From CAWATG01 sp963785035 (GTDB lineage Bacteria; Actinomycetota; Acidimicrobiia; IMCC26256; CAWATG01), in NCBI GenBank assembly GCA_963785035.1, contig CAWATG010000005.1, positions 434,001 through 498,000 of the forward strand: a stretch of DNA of 64,000 nucleotides, written 5' to 3'. Positions 16,350 to 26,544 of this stretch are shown here, piece by piece (the first letter of the stretch is position 1; each line of letters opens with the position of its first letter). Below the pieces are notes generated by a model. It saw only the letters and a program-made list of their open reading frames with translations, searched no databases and was not told the origin of the DNA. Position numbers and translations under genes: made by a program.

Positions 16350-19300
16350 CTATTCACCCGCCACTCCGCTGATCGATCCATGACCCTCAGGAGACGCACC
16401 ATCGGGCTCGCTTACTACGACCTCGCCTGGCGCGCTGACCCCAAGCACGGCCGCGATGTCATCGGCGCCGATGGCGTCACCGGCAGAACTCATGGTGAAG
16501 AACTGCGAACCCGTCTCCCCGCCTGCCCCAGCGGCGCCGTAAGCCTCTCCTGACATTCCCGCACTCGTGTCACGGAGCCAGTCTGCAAGGTCCACATCGC
16601 CGTCACTCTCGGAGGAATAGAACGGCAAGGGCTGATAGTCGGGAGCGGTCAACTCGACATCGCGGTATCGCAGCATGCCCGTGCCCGCAGGGATGAGCTT
16701 GCCGATGATCACGTTCTCCTTGAGACCGTAGAGCCCGTCCTTGCGTCCCTCGATAGCTGCCTCGGTGAGCACCCGCGTGGTCTCCTGGAAGGATGCTGCC
16801 GAGAGCCATGAGTCGGTCGCCAACGACGCCTTCGTGATACCCATGAGTTCTGGACGACCCTCCGCCGGAGCAAGACCTTCTTCGACCAGCCGACGGTTGG
16901 TATCTGCGTAGATACGCGAGTCGACCTTCTCGCCAGGCAAGAACGCGCTGTTCCCCGAATCGGAGACGGCAACACGGCGCAACATCTGGCGCACGATGAG
17001 TTCGACATGCTTGTCGTGGATCGAAACGCCCTGCTCGCGGTACACCTTCTGCACCTCGTCCACGAGGTACTGCTGGGTCTCGCGAATACCCTTGATTTCC
17101 AGGATCTTCTTCGGGTCCAGCGGCGTCTTGACGTCGCCGACGAGGCGATCCCCGGCGGCCACCTCTTGGCCGTCGACAACCACGACATGGGCACGACGCG
17201 AGATGACGTGTTCCTCTTCGGTGCCATCGTCGGAGATGACGACAACGATTCGCTCGCCCTTCTCGTTCTCCCCGATGCGCACGACTCCAGAGGACTCCGC
17301 CAGCGTCGATGCACCCTTCGGCGTCCGTGCCTCGAAGAGCTCCACGACACGTGGGAGGCCGTGGGTGATGTCCTCACCCGCCACACCACCGGTGTGGAAC
17401 GTACGCATCGTCAGCTGTGTTCCGGGCTCGCCAATCGACTGCGCTGCAATGATCCCGACGGCCTCGCCAAGATCAACGAGTTTGCCGGTTGCAAGCATCC
17501 GTCCGTAACACAGCGCACAGATTCCGACGAGCGAGTCGCAGGTCAGGACCGACCGTGCACGCACGCGTGTGACGACCGCGTCGACGGCCAGCCGCTGCTG
17601 CAACTCATCGTCGATTTCGGTGTTGCGCTCGACAACCGTTCCGTCGTCGAGCGTCAGGTTCTCGGCCAGGTAACGCCCAAGAATCTTGGTCTCGAGCAAG
17701 CGGTACAGATCAGGATCGTCGGAGATCCCATCGAGCCAGATACCACGCGGGCTGCCACAGTCGTGTTCGCGCACGATCAGTTCCTGCGAAACGTCGACGA
17801 GACGGCGCGTCAGGTATCCCGAGTCTGCAGTTCGCAACGCCGTGTCGGCCAAACCCTTCCGGGCACCGTGGGTCGAGATGAAGTATTCGAGGACCGAGAG
17901 ACCCTCGCGGAAATTGCTCTTGATGGGTCGGGGAATGATCTCGCCCTTGGGGTTTGCGACCAGACCACGCATACCGGCGATTTGACGGACCTGCATGATG
18001 TTTCCACGGGCACCGGAACCAACCATCATCTCGATGGGGTTGAACTGCTCCGCAGCCATCGCGGCTTCCATCGCGCGACGAACCTCGTCAGTTGCCTCCG
18101 TCCAGATTTCGATTTCTTTCTGGCGGCGCTCGTCGTCGGTGATGACACCCCGCTCGTATTGCTGCTCGACCTTCTCGGCCTCGCGCTCGTGCTTGTCCAA
18201 GATCGCCGCCTTCTCGACGGGCGTCTTGACGTCGGAGATCGAGATCGTCAGGCCCGAACGCGTCGAGAAGTGAAAGCCCAGGTCCTTGAGCTTGTCGAGG
18301 CTCATCGCCACGTCTGCGCGGTCGTACTTGTCGACGAGCTCGCCAACGATCTCCGTCACATCGCGTTTGCGCACGATGCGGTCCTTGAAGGGAAAGTCCT
18401 TCGGGAACGCGTCATTGAAGAGCAGGCGCCCGAGTGTCGTCTCGATCAGGACGGTCCCGGTCTCCTCGTCACCCATCCGCTTGAGAACCGGGCTCTCGAG
18501 GTTCTCCTCGGAACGTACAGGGAACTCGGCGATTGGGAAGCGACCAACGGGCATCCGAACCTTGATCTTGGCGTGCAATGCCAGGCCGCCGTCGGCGCCG
18601 TTCGAGAATCGCTGGTCATAGGCCATGATGACCTCATCCAACGAGGAGAACAGACGCCCTTCGCCCATTGCGCCATCTTGGATTTCGGTCATGTAGTACG
18701 CACCGATGACCATGTCCTGGGTCGGAACAGTGATCGGACGGCCGTGCGCCGGCGAAAGGATGTTGTGCGCCGACAGCATGAGAATCCGTGCTTCGGCTTG
18801 CGCTTCGGCCGAAAGCGGAAGGTGCACAGCCATTTGGTCGCCGTCGAAGTCCGCGTTGAATGCGGTGCAGACCAACGGGTGAATCTGGATTGCCTTGCCC
18901 TCGACAAGAACGGGTTCGAAGGCCTGGATACCCAGCCGGTGCAGCGTTGGTGCACGGTTCAGGAACACAGGGTGTTCCTTGATGACTTCCTCGAGGACGT
19001 CCCACACCTGCGGGCGGGCGCGCTCGACCATGCGCTTTGCCGACTTGATGTTCTGCGCGAACTCCAGATCGACCAGACGCTTCATCACGAACGGCTTGAA
19101 AAGCTCAAGGGCCATCTGCTTGGGCAGACCACATTGCTGGAGCTTGAGTTGTGGACCGACGACGATGACCGAACGGCCTGAATAGTCGACCCGCTTGCCG
19201 AGCAGGTTCTGACGGAAACGGCCCTGCTTGCCCTTCAACATGTCGGACAGACTCTTGAGTGCCCGGTTTCCGGGTCCCGTCACGGGGCGACCACGGCGCC

Positions 19301-20471
19301 CGTTGTCGAAGAGCGCATCGACCGCTTCTTGGAGCATGCGCTTCTCGTTGTTGATGATGATCTCGGGTGCCCCAAGATCCAGCAGACGCTTCAAACGGTT
19401 GTTCCGGTTGATCACACGCCGATAGAGGTCGTTGAGGTCGGAGGTCGCGAAACGACCGCCGTCGAGTTGCACCATCGGACGCAGATCGGGCGGGATCACC
19501 GGCACAGCGTCAAGGACCATGCCCATCGGCGAGTTGATCGGCCGGCCGTCCTCACCCTTGCGGTTGAATGCCGAAACGACCTTCAGACGCTTGATCGAAC
19601 GCGCCTTGCGCTGCCCCTTCGACGTCACGATCGTCTCTTTGAGGAAGATCTCTTCCTCGTCGAGCGCGAGGCGTGAGATGAGGTCCTTGATTGACTCCGC
19701 GCCCATCCCACCTGCGAAATATTCCTGGAAACGGCCGGTCAACTCACGCCACACACGCTCATCGTCGATGAGCTGCTTCGGAGCAAGACCTCGGAACGTG
19801 TCCCAGACCACCTTGAGGTTCGTGATCTCCAGGTTTCCGCGTTCGCGGAGATCCTCGATTTCCTTCTCGGCGAGCTTGCGGAGCTTGTCCAGCTCGGCCT
19901 TCTTCGCGTCGCGACCTTCACCTTCGGCAAGTTCTGCCTCAAGAGCTTGGAAACGGGCCTCGATCTTGAGGTCACGCTCGCGCTCGATGTCTTCGATCTC
20001 GGCGCGGATGTCACCCTCGATCTTGGCGAGGTCGTTGTGACGCTTGTCCTCGTCAACCCAGGTGATCAGATGCGCGGCAAAGTAGATGACCTTCTCGAGG
20101 CTCTTCGGCGCAATATCGAGGAGGTAACCGAGACGACTCGGCACACCTTTGAAGTACCAGATGTGCGTGACCGGCGCGGCCAGCTCAACGTGGCCCATAC
20201 GCTCGCGACGAACCTTTGACCGCGTGACCTCAACGCCACAGCGCTCGCAGATGATCCCCTTGAAGCGCACGCGCTTGTACTTGCCGCAGTAGCACTCCCA
20301 GTCCTTGGTCGGCCCAAAGATCTTCTCGCAGAAGAGGCCGTCCTTCTCGGGCTTCAACGTGCGGTAGTTGATCGTTTCAGGTTTCTTGACCTCACCGTTC
20401 GACCACGTACGGATTTGGTCCGCAGTGGCGAGCGAAATGGACAGCTGGTCGGAGTCGTTGACGTCCAGCAA
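16350..20471 (-). CDS. rpoC: RNA polymerase beta' subunit
   Basis: The beta' subunit carries the catalytic Mg site of RNA polymerase. The 1373-residue product has the N-terminal zinc ribbon (Cys60, Cys62, Cys75, Cys78), the NADFDGDQM catalytic loop at residues 539-547, and a second zinc site with CGS...CALCYGR spacing. Residues ~150-212 form a charged, helical insertion of the kind seen in actinobacterial beta'. The C-terminus ends in a low-complexity tail of about 60 residues. It follows rpoB by 33 nt. Confidence 0.98.
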   Translation of the reverse strand: MLDVNDSDQLSISLATADQIRTWSNGEVKKPETINYRTLKPEKDGLFCEKIFGPTKDWECYCGKYKRVRFKGIICERCGVEVTRSKVRRERMGHVELAAPVTHIWYFKGVPSRLGYLLDIAPKSLEKVIYFAAHLITWVDEDKRHNDLAKIEGDIRAEIEDIERERDLKIEARFQALEAELAEGEGRDAKKAELDKLRKLAEKEIEDLRERGNLEITNLKVVWDTFRGLAPKQLIDDERVWRELTGRFQEYFAGGMGAESIKDLISRLALDEEEIFLKETIVTSKGQRKARSIKRLKVVSAFNRKGEDGRPINSPMGMVLDAVPVIPPDLRPMVQLDGGRFATSDLNDLYRRVINRNNRLKRLLDLGAPEIIINNEKRMLQEAVDALFDNGRRGRPVTGPGNRALKSLSDMLKGKQGRFRQNLLGKRVDYSGRSVIVVGPQLKLQQCGLPKQMALELFKPFVMKRLVDLEFAQNIKSAKRMVERARPQVWDVLEEVIKEHPVFLNRAPTLHRLGIQAFEPVLVEGKAIQIHPLVCTAFNADFDGDQMAVHLPLSAEAQAEARILMLSAHNILSPAHGRPITVPTQDMVIGAYYMTEIQDGAMGEGRLFSSLDEVIMAYDQRFSNGADGGLALHAKIKVRMPVGRFPIAEFPVRSEENLESPVLKRMGDEETGTVLIETTLGRLLFNDAFPKDFPFKDRIVRKRDVTEIVGELVDKYDRADVAMSLDKLKDLGFHFSTRSGLTISISDVKTPVEKAAILDKHEREAEKVEQQYERGVITDDERRQKEIEIWTEATDEVRRAMEAAMAAEQFNPIEMMVGSGARGNIMQVRQIAGMRGLVANPKGEIIPRPIKSNFREGLSVLEYFISTHGARKGLADTALRTADSGYLTRRLVDVSQELIVREHDCGSPRGIWLDGISDDPDLYRLLETKILGRYLAENLTLDDGTVVERNTEIDDELQQRLAVDAVVTRVRARSVLTCDSLVGICALCYGRMLATGKLVDLGEAVGIIAAQSIGEPGTQLTMRTFHTGGVAGEDITHGLPRVVELFEARTPKGASTLAESSGVVRIGENEKGERIVVVISDDGTEEEHVISRRAHVVVVDGQEVAAGDRLVGDVKTPLDPKKILEIKGIRETQQYLVDEVQKVYREQGVSIHDKHVELIVRQMLRRVAVSDSGNSAFLPGEKVDSRIYADTNRRLVEEGLAPAEGRPELMGITKASLATDSWLSAASFQETTRVLTEAAIEGRKDGLYGLKENVIIGKLIPAGTGMLRYRDVELTAPDYQPLPFYSSESDGDVDLADWLRDTSAGMSGEAYGAAGAGGETGSQFFTMSSAGDAIGADDIAAVLGVSAPGEVVVSEPDGASPEGHGSISGVAGE

Positions 20472-20504
20472 AGTGTCTCCTACCTAATCGCTCGAAGTGT
20501 CCGG

Positions 20505-23500
20505 TTAAAGCGCCGGCTCGCGGCGCCGTGCTGCGTCTTCCTCGTCGGTGCCCTTTTCAGGTCGAGAAAGGTCGATCCCGAGTGATTCGGTCGTGCGGAA
20601 GGCGTCCTCATCGAGTTCACGAATCGCAACCTCTTCACCCGCAGCGTTGATGACGCGGACGTTGAGGCACAGTGCCTGCATTTCCTTGATGAGCACCTTG
20701 AAGCTCTCGGGAATACCAGGTTCGGGAATGTTCTCGCCCTTGACGATGGCTTCGTACACCTTGACGCGACCGAGCACATCGTCGGACTTGATGGTCAGTA
20801 TCTCCTGCAGGGCATAGGCGGCGCCATAGGCCTCGAGGGCCCAGACCTCCATCTCGCCGAATCGCTGACCACCGAACTGTGCCTTACCACCCAGCGGCTG
20901 CTGGGTGATCATCGAGTACGGACCCGTCGAGCGAGCGTGAATCTTGTCGTCGACGAGGTGGCTGAGCTTCAGGATGTACACAACGCCAACGGTGATGGGG
21001 TTGTCGTAGGGCTCGCCGGTGCGGCCGTCGTACAACGTGGCCTTCCCATCGCTGCCGACCAAACGGCTGCCATCGGCACCGTCGGGATGCATCGAGTCGA
21101 AGATCGATCGAATGGTTCCGTGCGGTCCGGCGTCCTCGGTCTCGTCCCAGTGGGCGCCGTCAAACACCGGCGTGTTGACCCAGACCGCGGGCTTGGTGAC
21201 CGTGCGCGTCTTGCTGAGCTGCGCAGGCCTGGCAGGTTGGCCACCCCATCCATGCTGCGCCGCATAACCAAGGTGGGCCTCGAGAACCTGACCCACGTTC
21301 ATTCGGCTTGGGACGCCCAAGGGGTTCAGGACGATATCGACCGGCGTGCCATCGGCAAGGTGTGGCATGTCCTCGACCGGAAGAATCTTGGAGATGACAC
21401 CCTTGTTCCCGTGACGACCTGCGAGCTTGTCGCCTTCGGAGATCTTTCGCTTCTGCGCGACGTACACGCGAACCAGTTGGTTGACGCCCGGCGGAAGCTC
21501 TTCGCCATCTTCTCGGGAGCGAACGCGTACCTCGATGACCTTGCCATTCTCACCGTGCGGAACCTTCAGAGAGGTGTCACGGACCTCGCGAGCCTTCTCG
21601 CCGAAAATCGCCCGCAACAGGCGCTCTTCAGGTGTCAGCTCGGTCTCACCTTTCGGCGTGACCTTGCCGACCAGAATGTCGCCCGGACCGACCTCGGCAC
21701 CGATACGAATAATCCCCCGCTCATCGAGGTCCTTGAGAATCTCCTCGGAGAGGTTCGGGATGTCTCGCGTGATCTCCTCGGCACCGAGCTTCGTGTCACG
21801 CGCATCGATCTCGTGCTCCTCGATGTGGATTGATGTGAGGACATCATCACGAACGAGACGCTCCGAAAGGACGATCGCGTCCTCGTAGTTGTGGCCCTTC
21901 CATGGCATGAAGGCGACCAACAGGTTCTTGCCGAGTGCCAATTCGCCCTGGTGGGTCGAGGGACCATCGGCGAGCACATCGCCTTCTTCAACCAGATCGC
22001 CGGCCTTGACCAACGGCTTTTGGTTGATGCAGGTGCCTTGGTTGGAACGGCGGAACTTCGACAGCCGGTAGGTCTGGCGACCACCCTGGTCGTAGTCGAC
22101 CGTGATCGCGTCGCCAACCACTTCGATGACACGACCCTCACCAGTGGCGAGCACCAACTCGCCGGCGTCGCGGGCAGCAGTCCCCTCGACGCCCGTACCG
22201 ACAAACGGTGCGGTCGCCTTCAGGAGCGGGACGGCCTGACGCTGCATGTTGGCGCCCATCAGCGCACGGTTGGCGTCGTCATGCTCGAGGAACGGAATCA
22301 GCGCCGTCGCGATGGAAACGATCTGCTTGGGCGAGACGTCCATGTAGTCGATCTCGGCCGGTGAGACGTACCCGATCTCGCCACGACCCGAACGCACCAG
22401 CACACGGGCGTCGAGGAATTTGCCGCCGTCGGCAATGTGGGCATTCGCCTGTGCGATGACATAGCGGTCCTCGTCATCGGCTGCGAGGTACTCGATCTCG
22501 TCTGTTGCGACACCGTCGACAACCTTGCGATACGGCGTCTCGATGAAACCGAATCGGTTGATCCGCGCGTAGCTCGCGAGGTAACCGATCAGACCGATGT
22601 TGGGTCCCTCAGGCGTCTCGATCGGGCACATTCGACCGTAGTGGCTGGGGTGCACGTCACGAACCTCGAACCCGGCTCGCTCACGCGACAGACCCCCCGG
22701 CCCAAGCGCCGAAAGACGACGCTTGTGGGTGAGTCCAGCAAGCGGGTTGGTCTGGTCCATGAACTGACTGAGCTGGGAGGATCCGAAGAACTCCTTGATT
22801 GCGGCGACAACCGGACGAATATTGATCAGCGTCTGCGGCGTGATCGCCTCAACGTCCTGCGTCGTCATGCGCTCGCGCACGACCCGCTCCATGCGCGACA
22901 AGCCAACACGCACCTGGTTCTGGATCAGCTCACCGACCGAACGCACCCGGCGGTTACCGAAGTGATCGATATCGTCGGGCCAATAGTCGGGCTCGGTCGC
23001 GTGGAGCTTCACGAGGTACGAGACGGTCGCGAGAATGTCGGCCTTGGACATGGTGAAGTCCGTGCCGTCAGGCTCGGCCAACCCGTAGCGGTCCAACGGA
23101 AGCAACGCGTACTCGTCACGCAGCTTCTTCGAGACCTTGTGACGGCCCACCTTCGCCATGTCGTAACGCTTTGGGTTGAAGAAGAGGTTCTCGATCAGGC
23201 TTCGCGCCGAATCAGGCGTCGGCGGCTCGCCCGGGCGGAGCTTCCGGTAGATGTCGATGAACGCCGCGTCGGCACTATCGGTGTTGTCCTTCTCGAGCGT
23301 GTTCGCAATCGACTCGTACGGACGACCCTCGGGGTCGGTGATCAGATGCAGAAGTTCCTCATCGGTTTCACCAAAGCCCAACGCCTTCAGCAGCACCGTC
23401 ACGGGTTGCTTGCGCTTGCGGTCGACACGGACGTAGACGACGTCCTTCTTGTCGATCTCGAACTCGAGCCAGGCACCGCGCCCGGGAATCATCTTGGCGT

Positions 23501-23966
23501 CGATGATGTCCTTCTCAGGCGAGGTCTTGTCGGGGTTCCGGCCGAAGTAGACACCTGGCGAGCGAACGAGTTGGGACACCACGATGCGCTCGGTGCCGTT
23601 GATGATGAAGGTTCCACGAGCAGTCATCATGGGGAAGTCGCCCATGAAGACCGACTGCTCCTTGATTTCACCTGTCTGAGCGTTCATGAACCGCGCCGTC
23701 ACAAACAGCGGACGGTGGTAGGTCAGATCACCATCGCGGCACTCCGCTTCGGAGTGTTTGGGCGGGTCGAAGATCGGCTCCGCGAGTTCCAGCTTCAGCT
23801 GGCCGGTGAAGTCCTCGATAGGTGAGACATCCGAAAGGACTTCAGCGAAGCCCTCCTCGAGAAACCAGTCAAATGACTTGCGTTGGACCGCTATCAGGTT
23901 CGGGAGGTCGAGCACCTCGCGAAGTTGGCTGAATGAAAAACGATCGCGGGACGCGAGACGAGCCAA
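20505..23966 (-). CDS. rpoB: RNA polymerase beta subunit
   Basis: The beta subunit forms much of the RNA polymerase active-site cleft and the rifampicin pocket. The 1153-residue product is full length. The rifampicin region (SSQLSQFMDQ at 396-405) keeps Asp404, His414 and Ser419, equivalent to E. coli 516, 526 and 531, so it looks susceptible. Four neighbouring positions differ from E. coli (Thr, Ala, Gly and Leu replace Asn, Ser, Glu and Ile). The C-terminal GGKAQFGGQRFGEMEVWALE motif is intact. Confidence 0.98.
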   Translation of the reverse strand: MARLASRDRFSFSQLREVLDLPNLIAVQRKSFDWFLEEGFAEVLSDVSPIEDFTGQLKLELAEPIFDPPKHSEAECRDGDLTYHRPLFVTARFMNAQTGEIKEQSVFMGDFPMMTARGTFIINGTERIVVSQLVRSPGVYFGRNPDKTSPEKDIIDAKMIPGRGAWLEFEIDKKDVVYVRVDRKRKQPVTVLLKALGFGETDEELLHLITDPEGRPYESIANTLEKDNTDSADAAFIDIYRKLRPGEPPTPDSARSLIENLFFNPKRYDMAKVGRHKVSKKLRDEYALLPLDRYGLAEPDGTDFTMSKADILATVSYLVKLHATEPDYWPDDIDHFGNRRVRSVGELIQNQVRVGLSRMERVVRERMTTQDVEAITPQTLINIRPVVAAIKEFFGSSQLSQFMDQTNPLAGLTHKRRLSALGPGGLSRERAGFEVRDVHPSHYGRMCPIETPEGPNIGLIGYLASYARINRFGFIETPYRKVVDGVATDEIEYLAADDEDRYVIAQANAHIADGGKFLDARVLVRSGRGEIGYVSPAEIDYMDVSPKQIVSIATALIPFLEHDDANRALMGANMQRQAVPLLKATAPFVGTGVEGTAARDAGELVLATGEGRVIEVVGDAITVDYDQGGRQTYRLSKFRRSNQGTCINQKPLVKAGDLVEEGDVLADGPSTHQGELALGKNLLVAFMPWKGHNYEDAIVLSERLVRDDVLTSIHIEEHEIDARDTKLGAEEITRDIPNLSEEILKDLDERGIIRIGAEVGPGDILVGKVTPKGETELTPEERLLRAIFGEKAREVRDTSLKVPHGENGKVIEVRVRSREDGEELPPGVNQLVRVYVAQKRKISEGDKLAGRHGNKGVISKILPVEDMPHLADGTPVDIVLNPLGVPSRMNVGQVLEAHLGYAAQHGWGGQPARPAQLSKTRTVTKPAVWVNTPVFDGAHWDETEDAGPHGTIRSIFDSMHPDGADGSRLVGSDGKATLYDGRTGEPYDNPITVGVVYILKLSHLVDDKIHARSTGPYSMITQQPLGGKAQFGGQRFGEMEVWALEAYGAAYALQEILTIKSDDVLGRVKVYEAIVKGENIPEPGIPESFKVLIKEMQALCLNVRVINAAGEEVAIRELDEDAFRTTESLGIDLSRPEKGTDEEDAARRREPAL

Positions 23967-24073
23967 CGTGACTCCTTGGAGAGAGAGTTACCCGTGAGCA
24001 AGCGCGCGCGGGACAGGTCACAGGGACAGACAAAGGCGGGCGCACGGAAGGACAGGCACGGCTAGCCGGAGTC

Positions 24074-24146
24074 TAGCCAATGGCTAGCCCGGCTGCAAAG
24101 CACACGCACATCAGACATCAAGTAAACCTCGACGTCGGTGTCGAGG
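24074..24146 (-). promoter_or_regulatory. Inverted repeats in the rplL-rpoB spacer
   Basis: The 296-nt gap between rplL and rpoB has no gene but contains a CCTCGAC/GTCGAGG stem of 7 bp at 24127-24146. On the transcribed strand this is followed by TTTACTT, like a weak attenuator. A CTAGCC-AAT-GGCTAG stem at 24074-24088 sits among other GGCTAGCC copies. In E. coli this spacer holds an attenuator and a processing site that lower rpoBC relative to L10/L12. The same role here is inference. Confidence 0.4.
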
Positions 24147-24262
24147 TGCCGTTCGGCAACGGGAGGATACGGCGCGCCCTCGGGGTGGGTCAAGGCTCTC
24201 ACGAACCGTTTCAACCAGCCACGGGAGCGAATCCCGACCTACTCAACGCCCGAAGTGCGCCA

Positions 24263-24652
24263 CTACTTCAGCTCAACCGTTGCACCAGCAGCTTCGAGCT
24301 GGGCCTTTGCCTTGGCAGCGTCCTCTTTGGAGACCTTTTCGAGAACGGCTTTCGGGGCGCTGTCCACGAGGTCCTTCGCCTCTTTCAAGCCAAGGCTCGT
24401 GAGTGCGCGCACCTCTTTGATGACCTGGATCTTCTTGTCGCCGGCCGCCGCGAGTACGACGTCGAACTCGTCCTGCTCCTCAACGGCCCCGCCAGCGTCA
24501 CCGCCACCCGCAGCTGGTGCCGCAGCAACCGCGACAGGCGCTGCGGCGGTGACGTCGAAGCGTTCCTCGAATGCCTTGAGGAAGTCGGACAGTTCCAGCA
24601 CGGTCCAGCCCTCTACTGCGTCCAGCACGTCGCTGGGACTCAACTTCGCCAT
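24263..24652 (-). CDS. rplL: 50S ribosomal protein L7/L12 (bL12)
   Basis: L7/L12 is the multi-copy stalk protein that recruits translation GTPases. The 129-residue product has the N-terminal dimerisation helix pair, an Ala/Gly hinge around residues 40-55, and the C-terminal factor-binding domain (KKIQVIKEVRALTSLGLKEAK). It follows rplJ in the conserved rplJL pair. Confidence 0.97.
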   Translation of the reverse strand: MAKLSPSDVLDAVEGWTVLELSDFLKAFEERFDVTAAAPVAVAAAPAAGGGDAGGAVEEQDEFDVVLAAAGDKKIQVIKEVRALTSLGLKEAKDLVDSAPKAVLEKVSKEDAAKAKAQLEAAGATVELK

Positions 24653-24707
24653 GATTCATGTCTCCTTGTACTTGATCGTGCGATCGGTCAAAAAGGGCAG
24701 GGTGGAG

Positions 24708-25439
24708 CTAGGCGCTCTCGGCCTCGGTCGCTCCGGTGTTCTCGGCCTCAGCAGTCTCGGTCTCAGCAGTCTCGGCGTCTCGGGGGTTTCGGCCACGACA
24801 GCATCGGGCGTTCCCGCTTCGGCTGCGGGCTCGGCTTCACCGGCCACCTCCGATGCGGCTTGCTCGGGGCCTCCCGGGCTCTCGAGCACTTCCCCCGCCG
24901 CAACTCGCTTGTCGAGCAGCGCCTTGACGGCGTAGGCCATCTTGTTCTGCAGAGCACCGAAGACTCGGGCAGCCTTGACCAGCGGAGCCTGGAAACCGCC
25001 AGCCATACGGGCCAAGAGCACCTCGCGGGGCGGCAGATCGGCCAGCGCCTCGACGTCACCTGCAGTAGAGGACGGCGGATCCAAGCAACCCACCCTTGAC
25101 TACCAAGGCAGGAGAGGCCTTGCTGAACTCGCGCAAGGTCTTGGCCGCGATCGCGGCATCGCCGTTGACAAATGCTATTGCCGTCGGGCCCTCAAGGAGC
25201 CCCAGGATCTGGGGAACCCCAGCTTCCTCGGCGGCGCGGCGGGCGAGGGTGTTCTTGAATACCTTGTACTCGGTTCCCGCCGGACGCAGCGCGGTACGCA
25301 GCGCAGCGATCTCCTTGACCGTCAGGCCGCGGTATTCGGTGAGCACCGCTGCATCAGCGGCACTCAGCTTCGTGCAGATCTCCTGGACAGAGACTGCCTT
25401 CTTCTCTCGGGCCGCAGCCCCACCGCCGGCTTTCGCCAT
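24708..25439 (-). CDS. rplJ: 50S ribosomal protein L10 (uL10), two frameshifts, acidic tail
   Basis: L10 anchors the L7/L12 stalk. The frame from ATG 25439 (LTEYRGLTVKEIAALRTAL, then SPALVVKGGLLGSAVL) hits a stop at 25056. The conserved continuation (DVEALADLPPREVLLARMAG) is one frame over; deleting one base near 25066-25075 restores the exact family spacing. A second net shift near 24770-24786 returns to the first frame and gives an acidic Glu/Thr/Ala tail ending at a TAG at 24708. Without it, the frame runs on as a basic tail into the rplL ribosome binding site. The corrected protein is about 243 residues, longer than the usual ~175 because of the tail. These are probably base-call errors. 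Confidence 0.88.
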
Positions 25440-25496
25440 TGGATACTCCTACCGCTCAGCGGGACAGCAGGCCGAAGCCATTTGCCCCCGACAACG

Positions 25497-25532
25497 AAAA
25501 ACGAGGCACCGCAGATACGCGAGGCGCCTCGT
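25497..25532 (-). terminator. Terminator-like hairpin in the L10 leader
   Basis: On the transcribed strand, ACGAGGC (25531-25525) pairs with GCCTCGT (25507-25501) and is followed directly by a run of U (GTTTTTCG). It lies in the 224-nt rplA-rplJ leader, 58 nt before rplJ. L10-L12 binding to this leader controls rplJL in many bacteria, and in Gram-positives control can be by attenuation. The hairpin is seen; the regulatory role is inferred. Confidence 0.6.
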
Positions 25533-25663
25533 TCACCGCGTCCCGCAAGGGGAAGTGGCAGGAGTCGCCTCGTCCGGCGGGCAGCTGCCCATTATCAAAA
25601 CGAACCCGCGAGGAGCGCGCCTGACCGGAAGTCTTCGGCGTTGCAGTTGTGAATCAGCAAACC

Positions 25664-26395
25664 CTACTCGCGAGCGGCGCCGTGAATCGACTCGTCCAGC
25701 AGGTCACGCGTGCGTGATGAATCGACGCGGACACCCGGTCCCATCGTCGAAGAGGTACTGACCCCGCGCAGGTACCGCCCCTTGGATGCCGCAGGCTTGG
25801 CACGGAGAATCTCATCGAGCACCGCGCCATAGTTCTCGGTCAACGCTTCGGGAGTGAAGCTCGCCTTGCCGATCGGAACGTGCACATTCCCATAGCGGTC
25901 CGTGCGGTACTCGACCTTGCCGCCTTTGAAGTCCGCGACCGCCTTCGCTACGTCGGTCGTGACGGTGCCGGTCTTCGGGTTCGGCATCAGTCCGCGGGGA
26001 CCGAGCACTCGACCAAGCTTCCCGACCTGACCCATCAGGTCCGGAGTTGCGATCGCGACGTCGAAGTCCAAGAACCCGCCCTCGACACGCTTGACCAGGT
26101 CTTCAGCTCCGACAACATCGGCGCCGGCATCGGTGGCGTCCCGAGCTGCATCACCCTGGGCGAAGACGGCGATGCGTACGTTCTTGCCGGTTCCGTTCGG
26201 GAGTGACACCGTGCCCCGAATCATCTGGTCGGCCTTGCGGGGGTCCACCCCGAGCCGGAAGGCGACCTCGATGGTCTCGTCGAACTTGCGTGTGGCGGTG
26301 AGCTTCACCAGCCGCATCGCAGCAATCGGGTCGTGGAGCTGTTCGGCGTCAAATTTCCGAGCAGCGTCGACGTACTTCTTTGATCGCTTCGTCAT
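25664..26395 (-). CDS. rplA: 50S ribosomal protein L1 (uL1)
   Basis: L1 forms the mobile L1 stalk that moves with E-site tRNA. The 243-residue product has the two-domain L1 fold. Signatures include KFDETIEVAFRLGVDPRKADQ, GRVLGPRGLMPNPKTGTV and the KGRYLRGVSTSSTMGPGV end. It follows rplK in the standard order. Confidence 0.97.
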   Translation of the reverse strand: MTKRSKKYVDAARKFDAEQLHDPIAAMRLVKLTATRKFDETIEVAFRLGVDPRKADQMIRGTVSLPNGTGKNVRIAVFAQGDAARDATDAGADVVGAEDLVKRVEGGFLDFDVAIATPDLMGQVGKLGRVLGPRGLMPNPKTGTVTTDVAKAVADFKGGKVEYRTDRYGNVHVPIGKASFTPEALTENYGAVLDEILRAKPAASKGRYLRGVSTSSTMGPGVRVDSSRTRDLLDESIHGAARE

Positions 26396-26544
26396 GTTCG
26401 CTCCTTTGAGCTCCCTCGGGATGTTGGTCGGGCGCTATCGGGTGGCGAGGTCATCCATCCGGTTCGACCATTCGTGCTGCACGAAACATTCGGTTCGACG
26501 CCAGGACGGCAATCCGTCCGAGCGACGATCCGTTGGTTGTCACG

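Noticed and set aside
17007..19181. A 724-codon plus-strand open frame opposite rpoC
   Set aside because: It lies wholly within conserved rpoC and has no recognisable domain; high GC gives long antisense frames.
24656..24790. Basic C-terminal tail of L10 read in the middle frame
   Set aside because: It runs into the rplL ribosome binding site, whereas the other frame gives an acidic repeat-like tail with its own stop.
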